Shown here one piece after another: positions 1 to 9,254 of a stretch of DNA of 64,000 bases. Under the pieces are notes generated by a model, which worked only from the letters and a program-made list of their open reading frames with translations, ran no database searches and was not told where the DNA came from. Source of the DNA: Aquisediminimonas profunda (GTDB lineage Bacteria; Pseudomonadota; Alphaproteobacteria; Sphingomonadales; Sphingomonadaceae); assembly GCF_019443285.1 (NCBI RefSeq), contig NZ_CP080327.1:3220001-3284000 (forward strand), in the 5' to 3' direction. The translations under genes were made by a program, and so were the position numbers. The first letter of the stretch is position 1. The number at the start of each line of letters is the position of its first letter.

Positions 1-3000
1 CAGATCTTCGATCGAATAAATGTCATGATGCGGCGGCGGCGAGATGAGTCCCACGCCCGGTGTCGAATGACGGACGCGCGCAATGTTCTTGTCGACCTTG
101 TCGCCGGGAAGCTGGCCACCTTCGCCCGGCTTTGCACCCTGCGCCATCTTGATCTGGATATCGTCGGCGTTGACCAGATATTCGGTGGTCACGCCAAAGC
201 GACCGCTCGCAACCTGCTTGATCGCGGAACGCATGGAGTCCCCATTTGCAAGAGGCTTGAAACGATCGGCCTCTTCCCCACCTTCCCCGGTGTTCGACCG
301 GGCCCCGATGCGGTTCATGGCAATTGCAAGCGTCGTATGCGCCTCCCGACTGATTGACCCGAAGCTCATGGCTCCTGTCGCAAACCGCTTCACGATCTCA
401 CTTGCAGGCTCGACCTCATTGATATCGAGCGGCTGATCGGACTTCTTCAGTTCCATCAGGCCACGAATGGTCAGCAGGCGCTCACTCTGCTCGTTGATCG
501 ATTTGGCAAACTCTGCATAGTTTTTCGGATCATTGCCGCGCACCGCATGCTGTAAGCTGGCAACGTTGCCCGGCGTCCAGGCGTGCTCTTCGCCACGAAC
601 GCGATACCCGTAGATGCCCCCTGCATCGAGCATGTTCCGATAAATTGGGTTGTCGCCATAGGCGGCAGCATGGCGGCGCACCGTTTCTTCAGCGATCTCT
701 CCAAGCCCGGCGCCTTCGATGGTCGTTGCCGTGCCAGTGAAATATTTGTCCACAAATGCCGTTGAGAGGCCAATGGCATCGAAAATCTGGGCCCCGCAAT
801 AGGACTGGTAGGTCGAAATGCCCATCTTGGACATCACCTTCAGTATCCCTTTGCCAATCGCCTTGATGTAGTTCTTCTGCACTTGCTCGGCCGAGAGCGA
901 AAGTCCACGACGGACGCGAATTTCCTCAAGCGTTTCAAAAGCGACGTAAGGATTTACGGCTTCCGCCCCATAGCCCGCCAGAACACAGAAATGATGCACT
1001 TCGCGCGCTTCGCCTGTTTCGACGACCAAGCCGGTTTGCATGCGAAGGCCCTGACGGACAAGGTGGTGGTGCACTGCCGCAGTCGCGAGCAATGCCGGCA
1101 TCGCAATGCGATCCGAGCTTTGCGACCGGTCTGAGAGGATCAAGATATTCCGATCGGCAAGGACGGCCTCCGTCGCTGCCCAGCACATTTCCTTAAGGGC
1201 CAGTTCAAGACCGGCAGCCCCAGTGGACGCATCCCAAGTCATATCGATCGTCTCGGTTCGGAACGCGCCGTCAAGTGTCTCTTCGACCGACCGGATCTTC
1301 TCGATGTCGGCATTTGTCAGGATCGGCTGGTCAACTTCCAGGCGCTTGTGGGTACCTGCTTCATGCCCCAGCAGATTTGGCCGCGGCCCAATCATCGAGA
1401 CAAGAGACATGACCAACTCTTCACGGATCGGATCAATCGGCGGGTTGGTGACCTGCGCAAAATTCTGCTTGAAATAATCGTAAAGCAATCGCGACCGTGA
1501 CGAGAGAACCGCAATTGGCGTGTCCGTCCCCATCGATCCGATCGGGTCTTCGCCGTTTGTGGCCATGGGCTCAATGAACTTGGCAATGTCTTCCTGAGTA
1601 TATCCGAATGCCTGCTGGCGATCGAGCAACACGGAAGGATCGTTGATAATTGGCTCTATGGGGGCGTCCGCAGCACCAAGGTCCTTGAGCTTGTACTGCG
1701 CGGATTCAAGCCACTTGGCATAGGGCTCTGCTGCAGCAAGCTGGGCTTTGATTTCCTCGTCCTCGATGATCCGTCCCTGCTCCATATCGATGAGCAGCAT
1801 CTTGCCCGGCTGAAGGCGCCATTTACGAACGATATTGTCTTCCTTGACGGGAAGGACACCCGATTCCGAGGCCATGATGACATGGTCATCATCAGTGACA
1901 CAGAAGCGAGCCGGCCGAAGGCCGTTGCGGTCCAGTGTCGCGCCAATTTGGCGGCCATCGGTAAAGGCCACAGCTGCCGGCCCGTCCCAAGGCTCCATCA
2001 GGGCAGCATGATATTCGTAAAATGCCTTGCGGCCTGCATCCATCATCGGATTGCCTGCCCAGGCTTCCGGAATAAGCATCATGATCGCATGAGCCAGCGA
2101 ATAACCACCGGCAAGCAGCAGCTCCAATGCGTTGTCGAGACAGGCAGTGTCGGATTGGCCATGCGGAATGAGCGGCCACATCTTGTCGAGGTCCGGGCCA
2201 AGAAGTTCCGATTCCATGGTGCGACGCCGTGCGTTCATCCAGTTCACATTGCCGCGAACGGTGTTGATTTCGCCATTGTGCGCGATGAAGCGATACGGGT
2301 GAGCCAATTTCCAAGACGGGAATGTATTGGTCGAGAAGCGTTGATGAACTAGCGCGAGCGCCGATTGGGTCAGCGGATTGCGCAGGTCTTCATAGAAGCT
2401 GCCGACTTGTCCGGCGAGCAACAGGCCCTTGTACACAAGTGTGCGTGATGAAAAGGATGGCATGTAGAGTTCGGCCAAACCGGGCAGCTGATGCTTTTCG
2501 GCAAGCGCTGCCAGCGGGTTCTGCGTCTGCTTGCGGAGTGCCAGCAACTTGCGCTCGAATGCGTCCTGATCGGGTGTAGATGCTCCACGGCCGACAATGG
2601 CCTGCCGAATCACCGGCATCTGCTCGAGAACAGCCTTGCCCAGCCCCTCCGGATCGACCGGTACATCGCGCCAGCCAATCAGGATCTGGCCTTCCTTGAC
2701 AATGAAACTTTCGAAATGCGCAGTCGCGAATTCGCGCGCAGGCTCATCACGCGGCAGGAAGCACATCGCGACGGCATAATCGCCTATGGCTGGCAGGGTG
2801 AGCCCCTCGCCATGCGCCCAATCGCGCAGCAAAGCATCGGGAATCTGGATAAGAATGCCAGCTCCGTCGCCAAGCAGCGGATCAGCGCCGACCGCGCCGC
2901 GATGATCGAGATTGAGGAGAATTTCGAGGCCTCGTTTGACAGTATCATGCGTCTTGACGCCCTTGATATGCGTGACAAAGCCCACGCCGCATGCATCATG

Positions 3001-3045
3001 CTCGTTTCTGGGGTCGTACAATCCTTGCTTCGGCGGATAGTTCAT
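1..3045 (-). CDS. gltB: Glutamate synthase (NADPH) large subunit, N-terminal 1015 residues (runs off window start)
   Basis: This is the glutamine-dependent amidotransferase subunit that makes two glutamates from glutamine and 2-oxoglutarate with NADPH, working with GltD in the cytoplasm. The frame is open from the ATG at 3045 to base 1. The N-terminus carries DACGVGF with the class II amidotransferase nucleophile at Cys19, so an 18-residue propeptide is expected to be removed. DHRGAVGADPLLGDGAG follows. The last visible residues, LISPPPHHDIYSIEDL, lie in the FMN/synthase domain. The family is usually about 1500 residues, so the FMN domain remainder, the 3Fe-4S ligands and the beta-helix domain lie outside the window. 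It is divergent from the SDR gene at 3241, with 195 bp between them that hold its promoter. The identification is very secure. Confidence 0.97.
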   Translation of the reverse strand, partial: MNYPPKQGLYDPRNEHDACGVGFVTHIKGVKTHDTVKRGLEILLNLDHRGAVGADPLLGDGAGILIQIPDALLRDWAHGEGLTLPAIGDYAVAMCFLPRDEPAREFATAHFESFIVKEGQILIGWRDVPVDPEGLGKAVLEQMPVIRQAIVGRGASTPDQDAFERKLLALRKQTQNPLAALAEKHQLPGLAELYMPSFSSRTLVYKGLLLAGQVGSFYEDLRNPLTQSALALVHQRFSTNTFPSWKLAHPYRFIAHNGEINTVRGNVNWMNARRRTMESELLGPDLDKMWPLIPHGQSDTACLDNALELLLAGGYSLAHAIMMLIPEAWAGNPMMDAGRKAFYEYHAALMEPWDGPAAVAFTDGRQIGATLDRNGLRPARFCVTDDDHVIMASESGVLPVKEDNIVRKWRLQPGKMLLIDMEQGRIIEDEEIKAQLAAAEPYAKWLESAQYKLKDLGAADAPIEPIINDPSVLLDRQQAFGYTQEDIAKFIEPMATNGEDPIGSMGTDTPIAVLSSRSRLLYDYFKQNFAQVTNPPIDPIREELVMSLVSMIGPRPNLLGHEAGTHKRLEVDQPILTNADIEKIRSVEETLDGAFRTETIDMTWDASTGAAGLELALKEMCWAATEAVLADRNILILSDRSQSSDRIAMPALLATAAVHHHLVRQGLRMQTGLVVETGEAREVHHFCVLAGYGAEAVNPYVAFETLEEIRVRRGLSLSAEQVQKNYIKAIGKGILKVMSKMGISTYQSYCGAQIFDAIGLSTAFVDKYFTGTATTIEGAGLGEIAEETVRRHAAAYGDNPIYRNMLDAGGIYGYRVRGEEHAWTPGNVASLQHAVRGNDPKNYAEFAKSINEQSERLLTIRGLMELKKSDQPLDINEVEPASEIVKRFATGAMSFGSISREAHTTLAIAMNRIGARSNTGEGGEEADRFKPLANGDSMRSAIKQVASGRFGVTTEYLVNADDIQIKMAQGAKPGEGGQLPGDKVDKNIARVRHSTPGVGLISPPPHHDIYSIEDL

Positions 3046-3240
3046 CCGGAGCCTTTTCCCTTACTGTCAATGCGGAATTAAGATGCGCGGTAGACCGATG
3101 TGCACGTAATTTGAAGCCAAGAATTGATCTGCAGGTGCAAAGAATCTTGCGGGGCAGCAAAGATTGCATTGGTTCATGGAGGAAGACTGGACCTTCGTCT
3201 CTGCTAGCGCAGCTTGGCTTGACCTGATACCGAACCGCTC

Positions 3241-4008
3241 ATGCCTTATGATTTTGCCAACCATGGAGCCCTTGTGACAGGTGCTGCGTCGGGGATTGGC
3301 CTGGCGACTGCCCGCCTGCTCGCCGCATCTGGAGCCACGCCTGTTGTAGCGACCGACCGGAATTCGGAGAGCCTAAACAATGCCTTTTCAGGGCTTGAGG
3401 GTGTCGTCCGCCTTGCAGGAGATGTCGCGGATGAAGCCTTCTGGTCTGATGCGATGCCGCATATTCGTGACACGCGTCTTGCCGTGATCAACGCGGGTAT
3501 CTCAAGCAGCGGGGCCATCGAAACTCTCAATTTTGAAGAATGGCGGCGTGTGCTGTCCGTCAATCTTGACGGCGCCTTCCTGACTCTTCGCGCCGCGATT
3601 CGCGCGATTAAAGCGCATGGCAAGGGTGGCGCAATAGTCATTACCGCGTCTGCTTCCGGGCTCAAGGCGGAGGAGGGTATTGCCGCCTATGGCGCATCAA
3701 AGGCCGGGGTCATGCATCTCGCACGCATCGCGGCCAAGGAATGCGCACCACATGGCATCCGCGTCAATGCGATAGCACCAGCGGGTGTTAAAACACCGAT
3801 CTGGCGCGATGCATCCTTTTTTGCAGACCTTGTTGGCGAAAGCGGCAGCGAAGAAGAGGCCTTTGACGCACTTGGGAAAGCCTCCACACCAATCGGTCGC
3901 TTTGCCACGGCTGAAGAGATTGCAGCGCAGATTGCGTTTCTGCTTTCAACCGATGCTGCCACGATCACAGGCGCGACACTCACCAGCGATGGCGGTTATC
4001 TCCTCTAG
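3241..4008 (+). CDS. Short-chain dehydrogenase/reductase (SDR), 255 aa
   Basis: This is a classical SDR using NAD(P), expected to oxidise or reduce an alcohol/ketone, possibly on an acyl-CoA. The cofactor loop TGAASGIG is near residue 14, followed by INAG, the catalytic Ser in ITASASG and the YGASK Tyr/Lys pair, with a C-terminal LTSDGGYLL typical of the family. The length is normal. No good ribosome binding site precedes the ATG, which was chosen because it gives a normal N-terminus. The 3' end meets the convergent SDR at 4005, and the two stop codons share the bases CTAG. It opens the acyl-CoA catabolic island, but the substrate cannot be read from sequence. Confidence 0.88.
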   Translation: MPYDFANHGALVTGAASGIGLATARLLAASGATPVVATDRNSESLNNAFSGLEGVVRLAGDVADEAFWSDAMPHIRDTRLAVINAGISSSGAIETLNFEEWRRVLSVNLDGAFLTLRAAIRAIKAHGKGGAIVITASASGLKAEEGIAAYGASKAGVMHLARIAAKECAPHGIRVNAIAPAGVKTPIWRDASFFADLVGESGSEEEAFDALGKASTPIGRFATAEEIAAQIAFLLSTDAATITGATLTSDGGYLL

Positions 4009-4799
4009 CTGGCCTCGATGCTGGGTGAGCCGATGTTGGCGTGAGCGACGCCCCCGTCGACCGTGATTGTATCCCCAATCACATAATTGCCCGCATCGCT
4101 GGCAAGGAAGATCGCCGCCGCCGCCATGTCCTCCGGCTTGCCTATCCGTTTGTTGGGGATGTTCTTCGCAACAGCATCGCTGTGATCGCGCGCTGCACGG
4201 TTCATGTCAGACGCAAATGCACCGGGGGCAATTGATGTTACGTTGATCTGGTCGGCGATCAACCTCGCAGCCATGCGACGCGTCAAGTAGATCAAGGACG
4301 ACTTAGACGCATGATAGCTAAAAGTATCCCAAGGATTCAGGCGAATACCGTCAATGGACGTGATGTTGATGACCTTGGCGGGATGCTCTGCAGACGCAGC
4401 AGCTTTGAGTTGCGGATAGAGCGCCTGCGTCAGGAAAAACGGCGATTTGACGTTAAGGTCCATCACCTTGTCCCAACCGACTTCCGGAAAGTCCTCAAAT
4501 GGCGCTCCCCATGCAGCCCCCGCATTATTCACCAGAATATCGAGCTTCGGCTCCTTCTCTGCAAAGGCAGCAGCAAGCGCCTTGCAGCCCGCCACACTCG
4601 AAACATCCTGTGGCAGCGAATGGCAGTTTGGCCCCAATTCGGCTGCCGTAGCATCACAAACATCGGCTTTGCGGGAGGAAATGTAGACCTTCGCGCCCTG
4701 CGCGAGAAATCCCTCAGCAATCATCCGGCCGATATTCTTGGAGCCGCCCGTAATAAGCGCGACACGCCCTTCGAGTGAAAAGAGCTTTGCAGTATCCAT
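4005..4799 (-). CDS. SDR family oxidoreductase, RhlG-like, 264 aa
   Basis: This SDR has the cofactor loop TGGSKNIG (residues 17-24), VNNAG, the catalytic Ser in NITSIDG and the YHASK motif. The sequence from TGGSKNIG through the long RLNPWDTFSYHASKS stretch resembles the RhlG-type 3-oxoacyl reductase subgroup. It is the last gene of a four-gene minus-strand run with three acyl-CoA dehydrogenases. Its ATG lies two bases after the stop of the preceding dehydrogenase, with GGCGGA as a ribosome binding site, so co-translation is likely. A role as hydroxyacyl/ketoacyl reductase or dehydrogenase in the same catabolic route is inferred from position only. Confidence 0.88.
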   Translation of the reverse strand: MDTAKLFSLEGRVALITGGSKNIGRMIAEGFLAQGAKVYISSRKADVCDATAAELGPNCHSLPQDVSSVAGCKALAAAFAEKEPKLDILVNNAGAAWGAPFEDFPEVGWDKVMDLNVKSPFFLTQALYPQLKAAASAEHPAKVINITSIDGIRLNPWDTFSYHASKSSLIYLTRRMAARLIADQINVTSIAPGAFASDMNRAARDHSDAVAKNIPNKRIGKPEDMAAAAIFLASDAGNYVIGDTITVDGGVAHANIGSPSIEAS

Positions 4800-4801
4800 T
4801 G

Positions 4802-5944
4802 TTATCCGCCTCTCTTGATAGTTTCTCGCGCCACAATCAGCTGCTGTATCTGGCTGGTGCCTTCGTAGATCCTGAAAATGCGCACGTCTCGATACAGCCG
4901 CTCAATCCCGTAATCGGCGACATAGCCTGCTCCGCCAAAAATCTGCACGGCGCGATCGGCAACACGCCCAACCATTTCCGAAGCAAAAAGCTTCGCGGCT
5001 GCGCATTCCAGCACAACATTCTCGCCCGCATCACGCTTGGCAGCTGTCTCTAGGACAAGCGCCTTGGCAGCGAGCAGTTCCGTTTTCGAATCCGCGATCA
5101 TCGCCTGAACAAGCTGAAAGTCAGCGATGGCCTGGCCGAACTGCTTGCGCTCCGTCGCGTATGCGACTGCATCAGCGACAAGCCTCTCTGCGACTCCCAC
5201 GCACATCGCGGAAATATGAAGCCGTCCACGGTCCAGGACACGCATGGCGACCTTGAAGCCTTCGCCTTCAGCACCAAGCATGTTTTCAGGCTGCACGGCG
5301 ACGTCGTCGAAGTTTACGTCACAGATGTGTGCGCCCTGCTGGCCCATCTTCTTTTCATGGGCTCCAACACTGAGCCCCGGAGAATCGGCAGGCACAAGGA
5401 ACGCTGTCACGCCGCCAGCTCCCGGGCCGCCCGTTCGCGCCATCACGGTGAAAAGATGGGCCTTGTCAGCATTTGTGATGTATCGTTTTCCCCCAGACAG
5501 CTTCCAATGGTTGCCATCCTTGACTGCCCGGGTTCTGACGCCTGCCCCATCCGACCCGGCCTCTGGCTCTGTGAGTGCAAAACTGGTGATGATCTCCCCA
5601 CTCGCGATCCCTGGCAGGAAGCGGGCTTTCTGCGCTTCATTGCCGGCCATAACCAAGCCTTGGCTTCCGATGCCCACGTTGGTGCCGAATGCCGAACGAA
5701 AGGCCGGAGAGGTCTTGCCGAGTTCAATGACAACCCGAACCTCTTCGGACATTGTCAGACCGAGACCGCCATAGTCTTCCGGAATGGACAGGCCAAATAG
5801 TCCGAGAGCCTTCATCTCAGCAATGATATCATCCGGAATTTCGTCATTTTCGGCCACCTGCGCTTCGAGCGGACGTAGCCTTTCGGTCACGAATCGACGG
5901 ATGGTCTCGATCAGTTGGCCAAAGGTTTCCGCATCAAGGCTCAT
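4802..5944 (-). CDS. Acyl-CoA dehydrogenase, 380 aa, with catalytic Glu
   Basis: This FAD enzyme introduces the alpha-beta double bond in an acyl-CoA and passes electrons to ETF. The full acyl-CoA dehydrogenase fold is present: a helical N-terminal domain with EDYGGLGL, the FAD-contact motif TEPEAGSD, the C-terminal RKQFGQ and FGGAGY motifs, and YEGTSQIQ with the catalytic base at about Glu361. The length is typical of homotetrameric members such as short-chain or isovaleryl-CoA types. It is separated by one base from the upstream dehydrogenase gene at 5946 and by two from the SDR at 4799, so it is part of a tight operon. The substrate chain or ring cannot be assigned. Confidence 0.93.
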   Translation of the reverse strand: MSLDAETFGQLIETIRRFVTERLRPLEAQVAENDEIPDDIIAEMKALGLFGLSIPEDYGGLGLTMSEEVRVVIELGKTSPAFRSAFGTNVGIGSQGLVMAGNEAQKARFLPGIASGEIITSFALTEPEAGSDGAGVRTRAVKDGNHWKLSGGKRYITNADKAHLFTVMARTGGPGAGGVTAFLVPADSPGLSVGAHEKKMGQQGAHICDVNFDDVAVQPENMLGAEGEGFKVAMRVLDRGRLHISAMCVGVAERLVADAVAYATERKQFGQAIADFQLVQAMIADSKTELLAAKALVLETAAKRDAGENVVLECAAAKLFASEMVGRVADRAVQIFGGAGYVADYGIERLYRDVRIFRIYEGTSQIQQLIVARETIKRGG

Positions 5945-5945
5945 C

Positions 5946-7082
5946 TCAGTATCCGTTCATGCGTGCCACGCGGTCGGCATGGAAATAGCTGTCGCCAAAG
6001 AACTCGTTCAATGCCCGGTCGCGCTTCATGTACAGCCCGATGTCATATTCGTCGGTCATCCCGATGCCGCCATGCATTTGCACGCCTTCCCGGACTGCCA
6101 GATTACAGGATTTTCCCGTCTTTGCTTTGGCAGCTGCGACAAACAGTTCCGCTCTCGGATCGCCGTCGTCAAGCAGATGCTGGGCTTTTATGACAATCGA
6201 GCGAGCACCTTCCATTTCGCCATAGAGATGAGCTGCACGGTGCTGGAGCGACTGAAACTCACCGATCAAACGCCCGAACTGCTTGCGTTGCTTGAGATAG
6301 CCGAACGTCATGTCCATCGCGCCGCCACCGACGCCAAGCATTTCGGCCGACGCACCAAGGCGACCTGCATCAAGCAATCGCGTCAAAGGCCCCCATCCCG
6401 CGTCGATTTCGCCAACGACGGCATCGGCATCGACCTGAACACCGTCAAACGTGACGCGTGCCGACAATGAACTGTCAACCAGGCGGTCAACATCCACCGA
6501 AATGCCGACGGCGGTCCTTGGCACCGCAAAAAGTGTGATGCCTGCCTCTTCGCCCGCACTCCCGCCTGTCCGTGCCGAGACCAGAAGCATGTCTGCAATG
6601 TGTCCGTTCAACACGAACTGCTTCTTGCCCGAGAGCTTGAAACCGTTGCCAGAGCGCTCCGCAGCCATGGCCGTCGAGGCCGGTCGATGTTTCGCACCTT
6701 CATCAATGGCCAGCGCAATGATGGCATCTCCAGCGAGAATCCTTGGAAACCATTGCGCCCGAAGATCGGCGCCCCCCGCTTTCAATGCGTCGACGGCAGC
6801 AACTGCTGTTGTCAGGAAGGGAGAGGGGGTCAGATTGCGGCCAATCTCTTCAAGCACAATGCCGGCTTCGACATGCCCGAGACCCAATCCACCATCGGCC
6901 TCGGGCACGAGAATGCCCGTGAAACCCAATTCGGCGAACTGCTTCCAAAGGTCCCTTGAAAGACCGGCTGCATCCTTGCCGTCACGAAGCGTGCGAAGAT
7001 GTTTGACCGGAGCGTTTTCGGCAAGAAACGGGGCAACCGTATCCTTGAGCATTGCCTGATCGTCTGAAAGATAAAGTGCCAT
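5946..7082 (-). CDS. Acyl-CoA dehydrogenase family protein lacking the canonical catalytic Glu, 378 aa (likely beta partner)
   Basis: The fold is clear from PEADGGLGLGHVE, LSGKKQFVLNG, RKQFGRLIGEFQSLQH and MHGGIGMTDEYDIGLYMKR. The usual YEGT segment with its catalytic Glu is replaced by NEFFGDSYF. In actinobacterial FadE28/FadE29- and IpdE1/IpdE2-type enzymes, one subunit of a heterotetramer has lost the base in this way while the neighbour supplies it. The adjacent gene at 7092 keeps the Glu. I therefore infer that the two form one heteromeric acyl-CoA dehydrogenase, although a separate activity is possible. The ATG has GGAG nine to twelve bases upstream. Confidence 0.9.
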   Translation of the reverse strand: MALYLSDDQAMLKDTVAPFLAENAPVKHLRTLRDGKDAAGLSRDLWKQFAELGFTGILVPEADGGLGLGHVEAGIVLEEIGRNLTPSPFLTTAVAAVDALKAGGADLRAQWFPRILAGDAIIALAIDEGAKHRPASTAMAAERSGNGFKLSGKKQFVLNGHIADMLLVSARTGGSAGEEAGITLFAVPRTAVGISVDVDRLVDSSLSARVTFDGVQVDADAVVGEIDAGWGPLTRLLDAGRLGASAEMLGVGGGAMDMTFGYLKQRKQFGRLIGEFQSLQHRAAHLYGEMEGARSIVIKAQHLLDDGDPRAELFVAAAKAKTGKSCNLAVREGVQMHGGIGMTDEYDIGLYMKRDRALNEFFGDSYFHADRVARMNGY

Positions 7083-7091
7083 AACTGCTCC

Positions 7092-8252
7092 TTACGCGCC
7101 CGGCATGTCGAGAATGCGCTTTGCAACAACGTTGAGCATGACTTCACTAGTCCCGCCTTCGATGCTATTGGCTTTTGTCCGAAGCCATGTGCGTGGCTTG
7201 GCGCCACCCTTGGACCGCGCACTTTCCCATTCCAGGGCGTCCGACCCGCCAGCTGCCATGACAAGTTCATGCCGCTTCTTGTTCAATTCGGTGCCAACAT
7301 ACTTCATGAGGTTGGAGTAGGCAGGGTGCGCCCGACCGGTTTTCCATTCATCCATAAAGCGTTCGGAATGGGCCCGGAAGGCAATGGTTTCGACATCGAA
7401 CATTGCCATTTCTGCGCGCAGGACCGGTTCATTGGCTGCGGCATCTGGAAAGGCTGCGCCAAGCGAGGCCAGTCCTTCGCCCAATCCGCCGCCGGAGATC
7501 ATTTCGCGTTCGTGTCCGAGCAGATATTTGGCGACGTCCCATCCGCGGTTCAATTCGCCGACGATCTGATGCTTGGGCACTTTTACGTTGTCGAAGAAGG
7601 TTTCGCAGAAGGGCGAGCTGCCCGAAATGAGAAGGATCGGCTTTGTCGAAACCCCAGGTGTCGTCATGTCAAACAGCAGAAAGCTGATACCCTGATATTT
7701 GTTCGTCTTGTCCGTCCGAACGAGGCAGAAGATCCAGTCTGCCTTGTCCGCATAGCTGGTCCAGATTTTCTGGCCGTTGACGACCCAATGATCGCCCTTG
7801 TCTTCACCAAAAGTCTGGAGGGAAACAAGGTCCGAACCGGAACCAGGTTCCGAATAGCCCTGACACCAGCGAATCTCGCCGCGCGCAATTTGCGGCAAAT
7901 AGTGGAGCTTTTGCTCTTCTGTACCGAATTTCAGGAGCGCCGGACCAAGCATCCAGATGCCGAACGACATAAGCGGCGGACGACATCCGAGCTTGGCCAT
8001 TTCGCTGCGCAGGATCTTCGTCTCTTCGGCCGAAAGTCCCCCGCCGCCATAGGCTTTTGGCCAATCCGGCACTGTCCAGCCTCTTGCAGCCATGGTCTCC
8101 AACCACAGCTTCTGTGCCGGATTCTTGAACTTGAAATTCCGCCCTCCCCAGCATGCATCGTCATCGTCGCGCACTGGTTCACGCATTTCGGGCGGGCAAT
8201 TCGCTTCCAGCCAAGCGCGCGTTTCGACGCGGAAAGCTTCGAGATCGCTCAT
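7092..8252 (-). CDS. Acyl-CoA dehydrogenase, 386 aa, with catalytic Glu (likely alpha partner)
   Basis: This is the first gene of the minus-strand operon. AGGAGG precedes the ATG by nine bases. Motifs in order are PDWPKAYGGGGLS, QGYSEPGSGSDL (FAD/acyl contact), GQKIWTSYADKADW and SIEGGTSEV, where Glu365 is at the catalytic-base position. The GQKIWTS and IEGGTSE signatures are those of the FadE17/FadE26/FadE29-like branch that acts on branched, cyclic or steroid acyl-CoAs. The gene lies nine bases before the Glu-less dehydrogenase at 5946, consistent with an alpha2beta2 complex. The substrate is inferred only at the level of a bulky or branched acyl-CoA. Confidence 0.93.
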   Translation of the reverse strand: MSDLEAFRVETRAWLEANCPPEMREPVRDDDDACWGGRNFKFKNPAQKLWLETMAARGWTVPDWPKAYGGGGLSAEETKILRSEMAKLGCRPPLMSFGIWMLGPALLKFGTEEQKLHYLPQIARGEIRWCQGYSEPGSGSDLVSLQTFGEDKGDHWVVNGQKIWTSYADKADWIFCLVRTDKTNKYQGISFLLFDMTTPGVSTKPILLISGSSPFCETFFDNVKVPKHQIVGELNRGWDVAKYLLGHEREMISGGGLGEGLASLGAAFPDAAANEPVLRAEMAMFDVETIAFRAHSERFMDEWKTGRAHPAYSNLMKYVGTELNKKRHELVMAAGGSDALEWESARSKGGAKPRTWLRTKANSIEGGTSEVMLNVVAKRILDMPGA

Positions 8253-8411
8253 GGGATAATCCTCCTGCTACTACCGATTCTCTATGGCCGCGCATCCACT
8301 TTACGCAAGCGTCAATTGGACAGGCCTGCTTGCCGTAGCGGCATTCAGTGGTGCGTTGACCAAGCGCCCCCGCTGCCTAAGGTTGAGTCGGAAAATCATA
8401 TGGAGAGTAGG

Positions 8412-9254
8412 ATGAGATTCGCTGGTAAAACTGCCGTGGTGACAGGCGCGGCTTCCGGTATGGGCAAGGCCACAGCGATCAAGTTGGCTGGAGAAGGCGC
8501 AACCGTAATCGCTGCCGATATCGATGAGGCAGGCGGAGCTCAACTTGCCGCGATGTCAAACGGCAATATCCTGTTCAAGAAGACCGATGTTTGCGACGTC
8601 GCGCAGATCAAGGCGCTCATGGATTTTGCGGCTGAGAAGACGGGTGGCATAGATATCGTCTTCAACAATGCCGGCGCGGGCGGTGCTCGCGAAAAAATTG
8701 ATGAAATCGATGCTGATGGCTGGGACAATACAATGAACCTGCTTCTCAGGTCAGTCGCAATGGGCATCCGCTATGCAGTGCCTCATATGATCGGTCGCGA
8801 AGGGACATCCATCATCAATACGGCCAGCGTCGCCGGACTTTCTGCTGGCATGTCACCGACAGCGTATGCGGTCGCCAAAGCTGGCGTGATCCACCTCACA
8901 AAGGTCGCGGCTGCCGATCTTGCGCGACACAATATCCGCGTGAACGCGATTTGCCCCGGATTCATCAAGACCAACATCTTTGCCACAGCCCTTGAGGTTC
9001 CAAAGGAGCAGCGCGAAACGGCAAACGCAATGATTGCCGAGGTTGCGGCGCATGCCCAACCGGTCAAAGGCGGCGGCGAACCGGATGATATCGCCAACAC
9101 CGTGCTGTTCCTTGCGGGCCCGGATTCGCGTTTCATGACTGGCACCTACATGCTCGTCGATGGCGGCCTGCTAACAGGTCCGCGCCATTCCTGGGACGAG
9201 AACGCCCCCGGCATGTTTTCTTCACTGGAGGCCTTTGTCGCGAGCGCACCGTGA
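8412..9254 (+). CDS. SDR family oxidoreductase, 280 aa
   Basis: This classical SDR has TGAASGMG, FNNAG, the Ser in NTASVAG and YAVAK in order, and the C-terminal family signature MLVDGG is followed by a tail of about 25 residues. I chose the ATG at 8412 because GGAG lies six bases upstream. An in-frame ATG at 8400 would add four residues but would lack a ribosome binding site. A much longer open frame runs upstream from 7269, but that part is only the reverse strand of the dehydrogenase gene. The stop overlaps the GTG start of the transporter at 9251 (GTGA), so the two are translationally coupled. Confidence 0.9.
   Translation: MRFAGKTAVVTGAASGMGKATAIKLAGEGATVIAADIDEAGGAQLAAMSNGNILFKKTDVCDVAQIKALMDFAAEKTGGIDIVFNNAGAGGAREKIDEIDADGWDNTMNLLLRSVAMGIRYAVPHMIGREGTSIINTASVAGLSAGMSPTAYAVAKAGVIHLTKVAAADLARHNIRVNAICPGFIKTNIFATALEVPKEQRETANAMIAEVAAHAQPVKGGGEPDDIANTVLFLAGPDSRFMTGTYMLVDGGLLTGPRHSWDENAPGMFSSLEAFVASAP

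Noticed and set aside
7269-8411. Long in-frame extension upstream of the SDR at 8412
   Set aside because: It is the reverse strand of the acyl-CoA dehydrogenase gene at 7092 and has no SDR or other domain. The SDR fold begins at 8412 with its own ribosome binding site.
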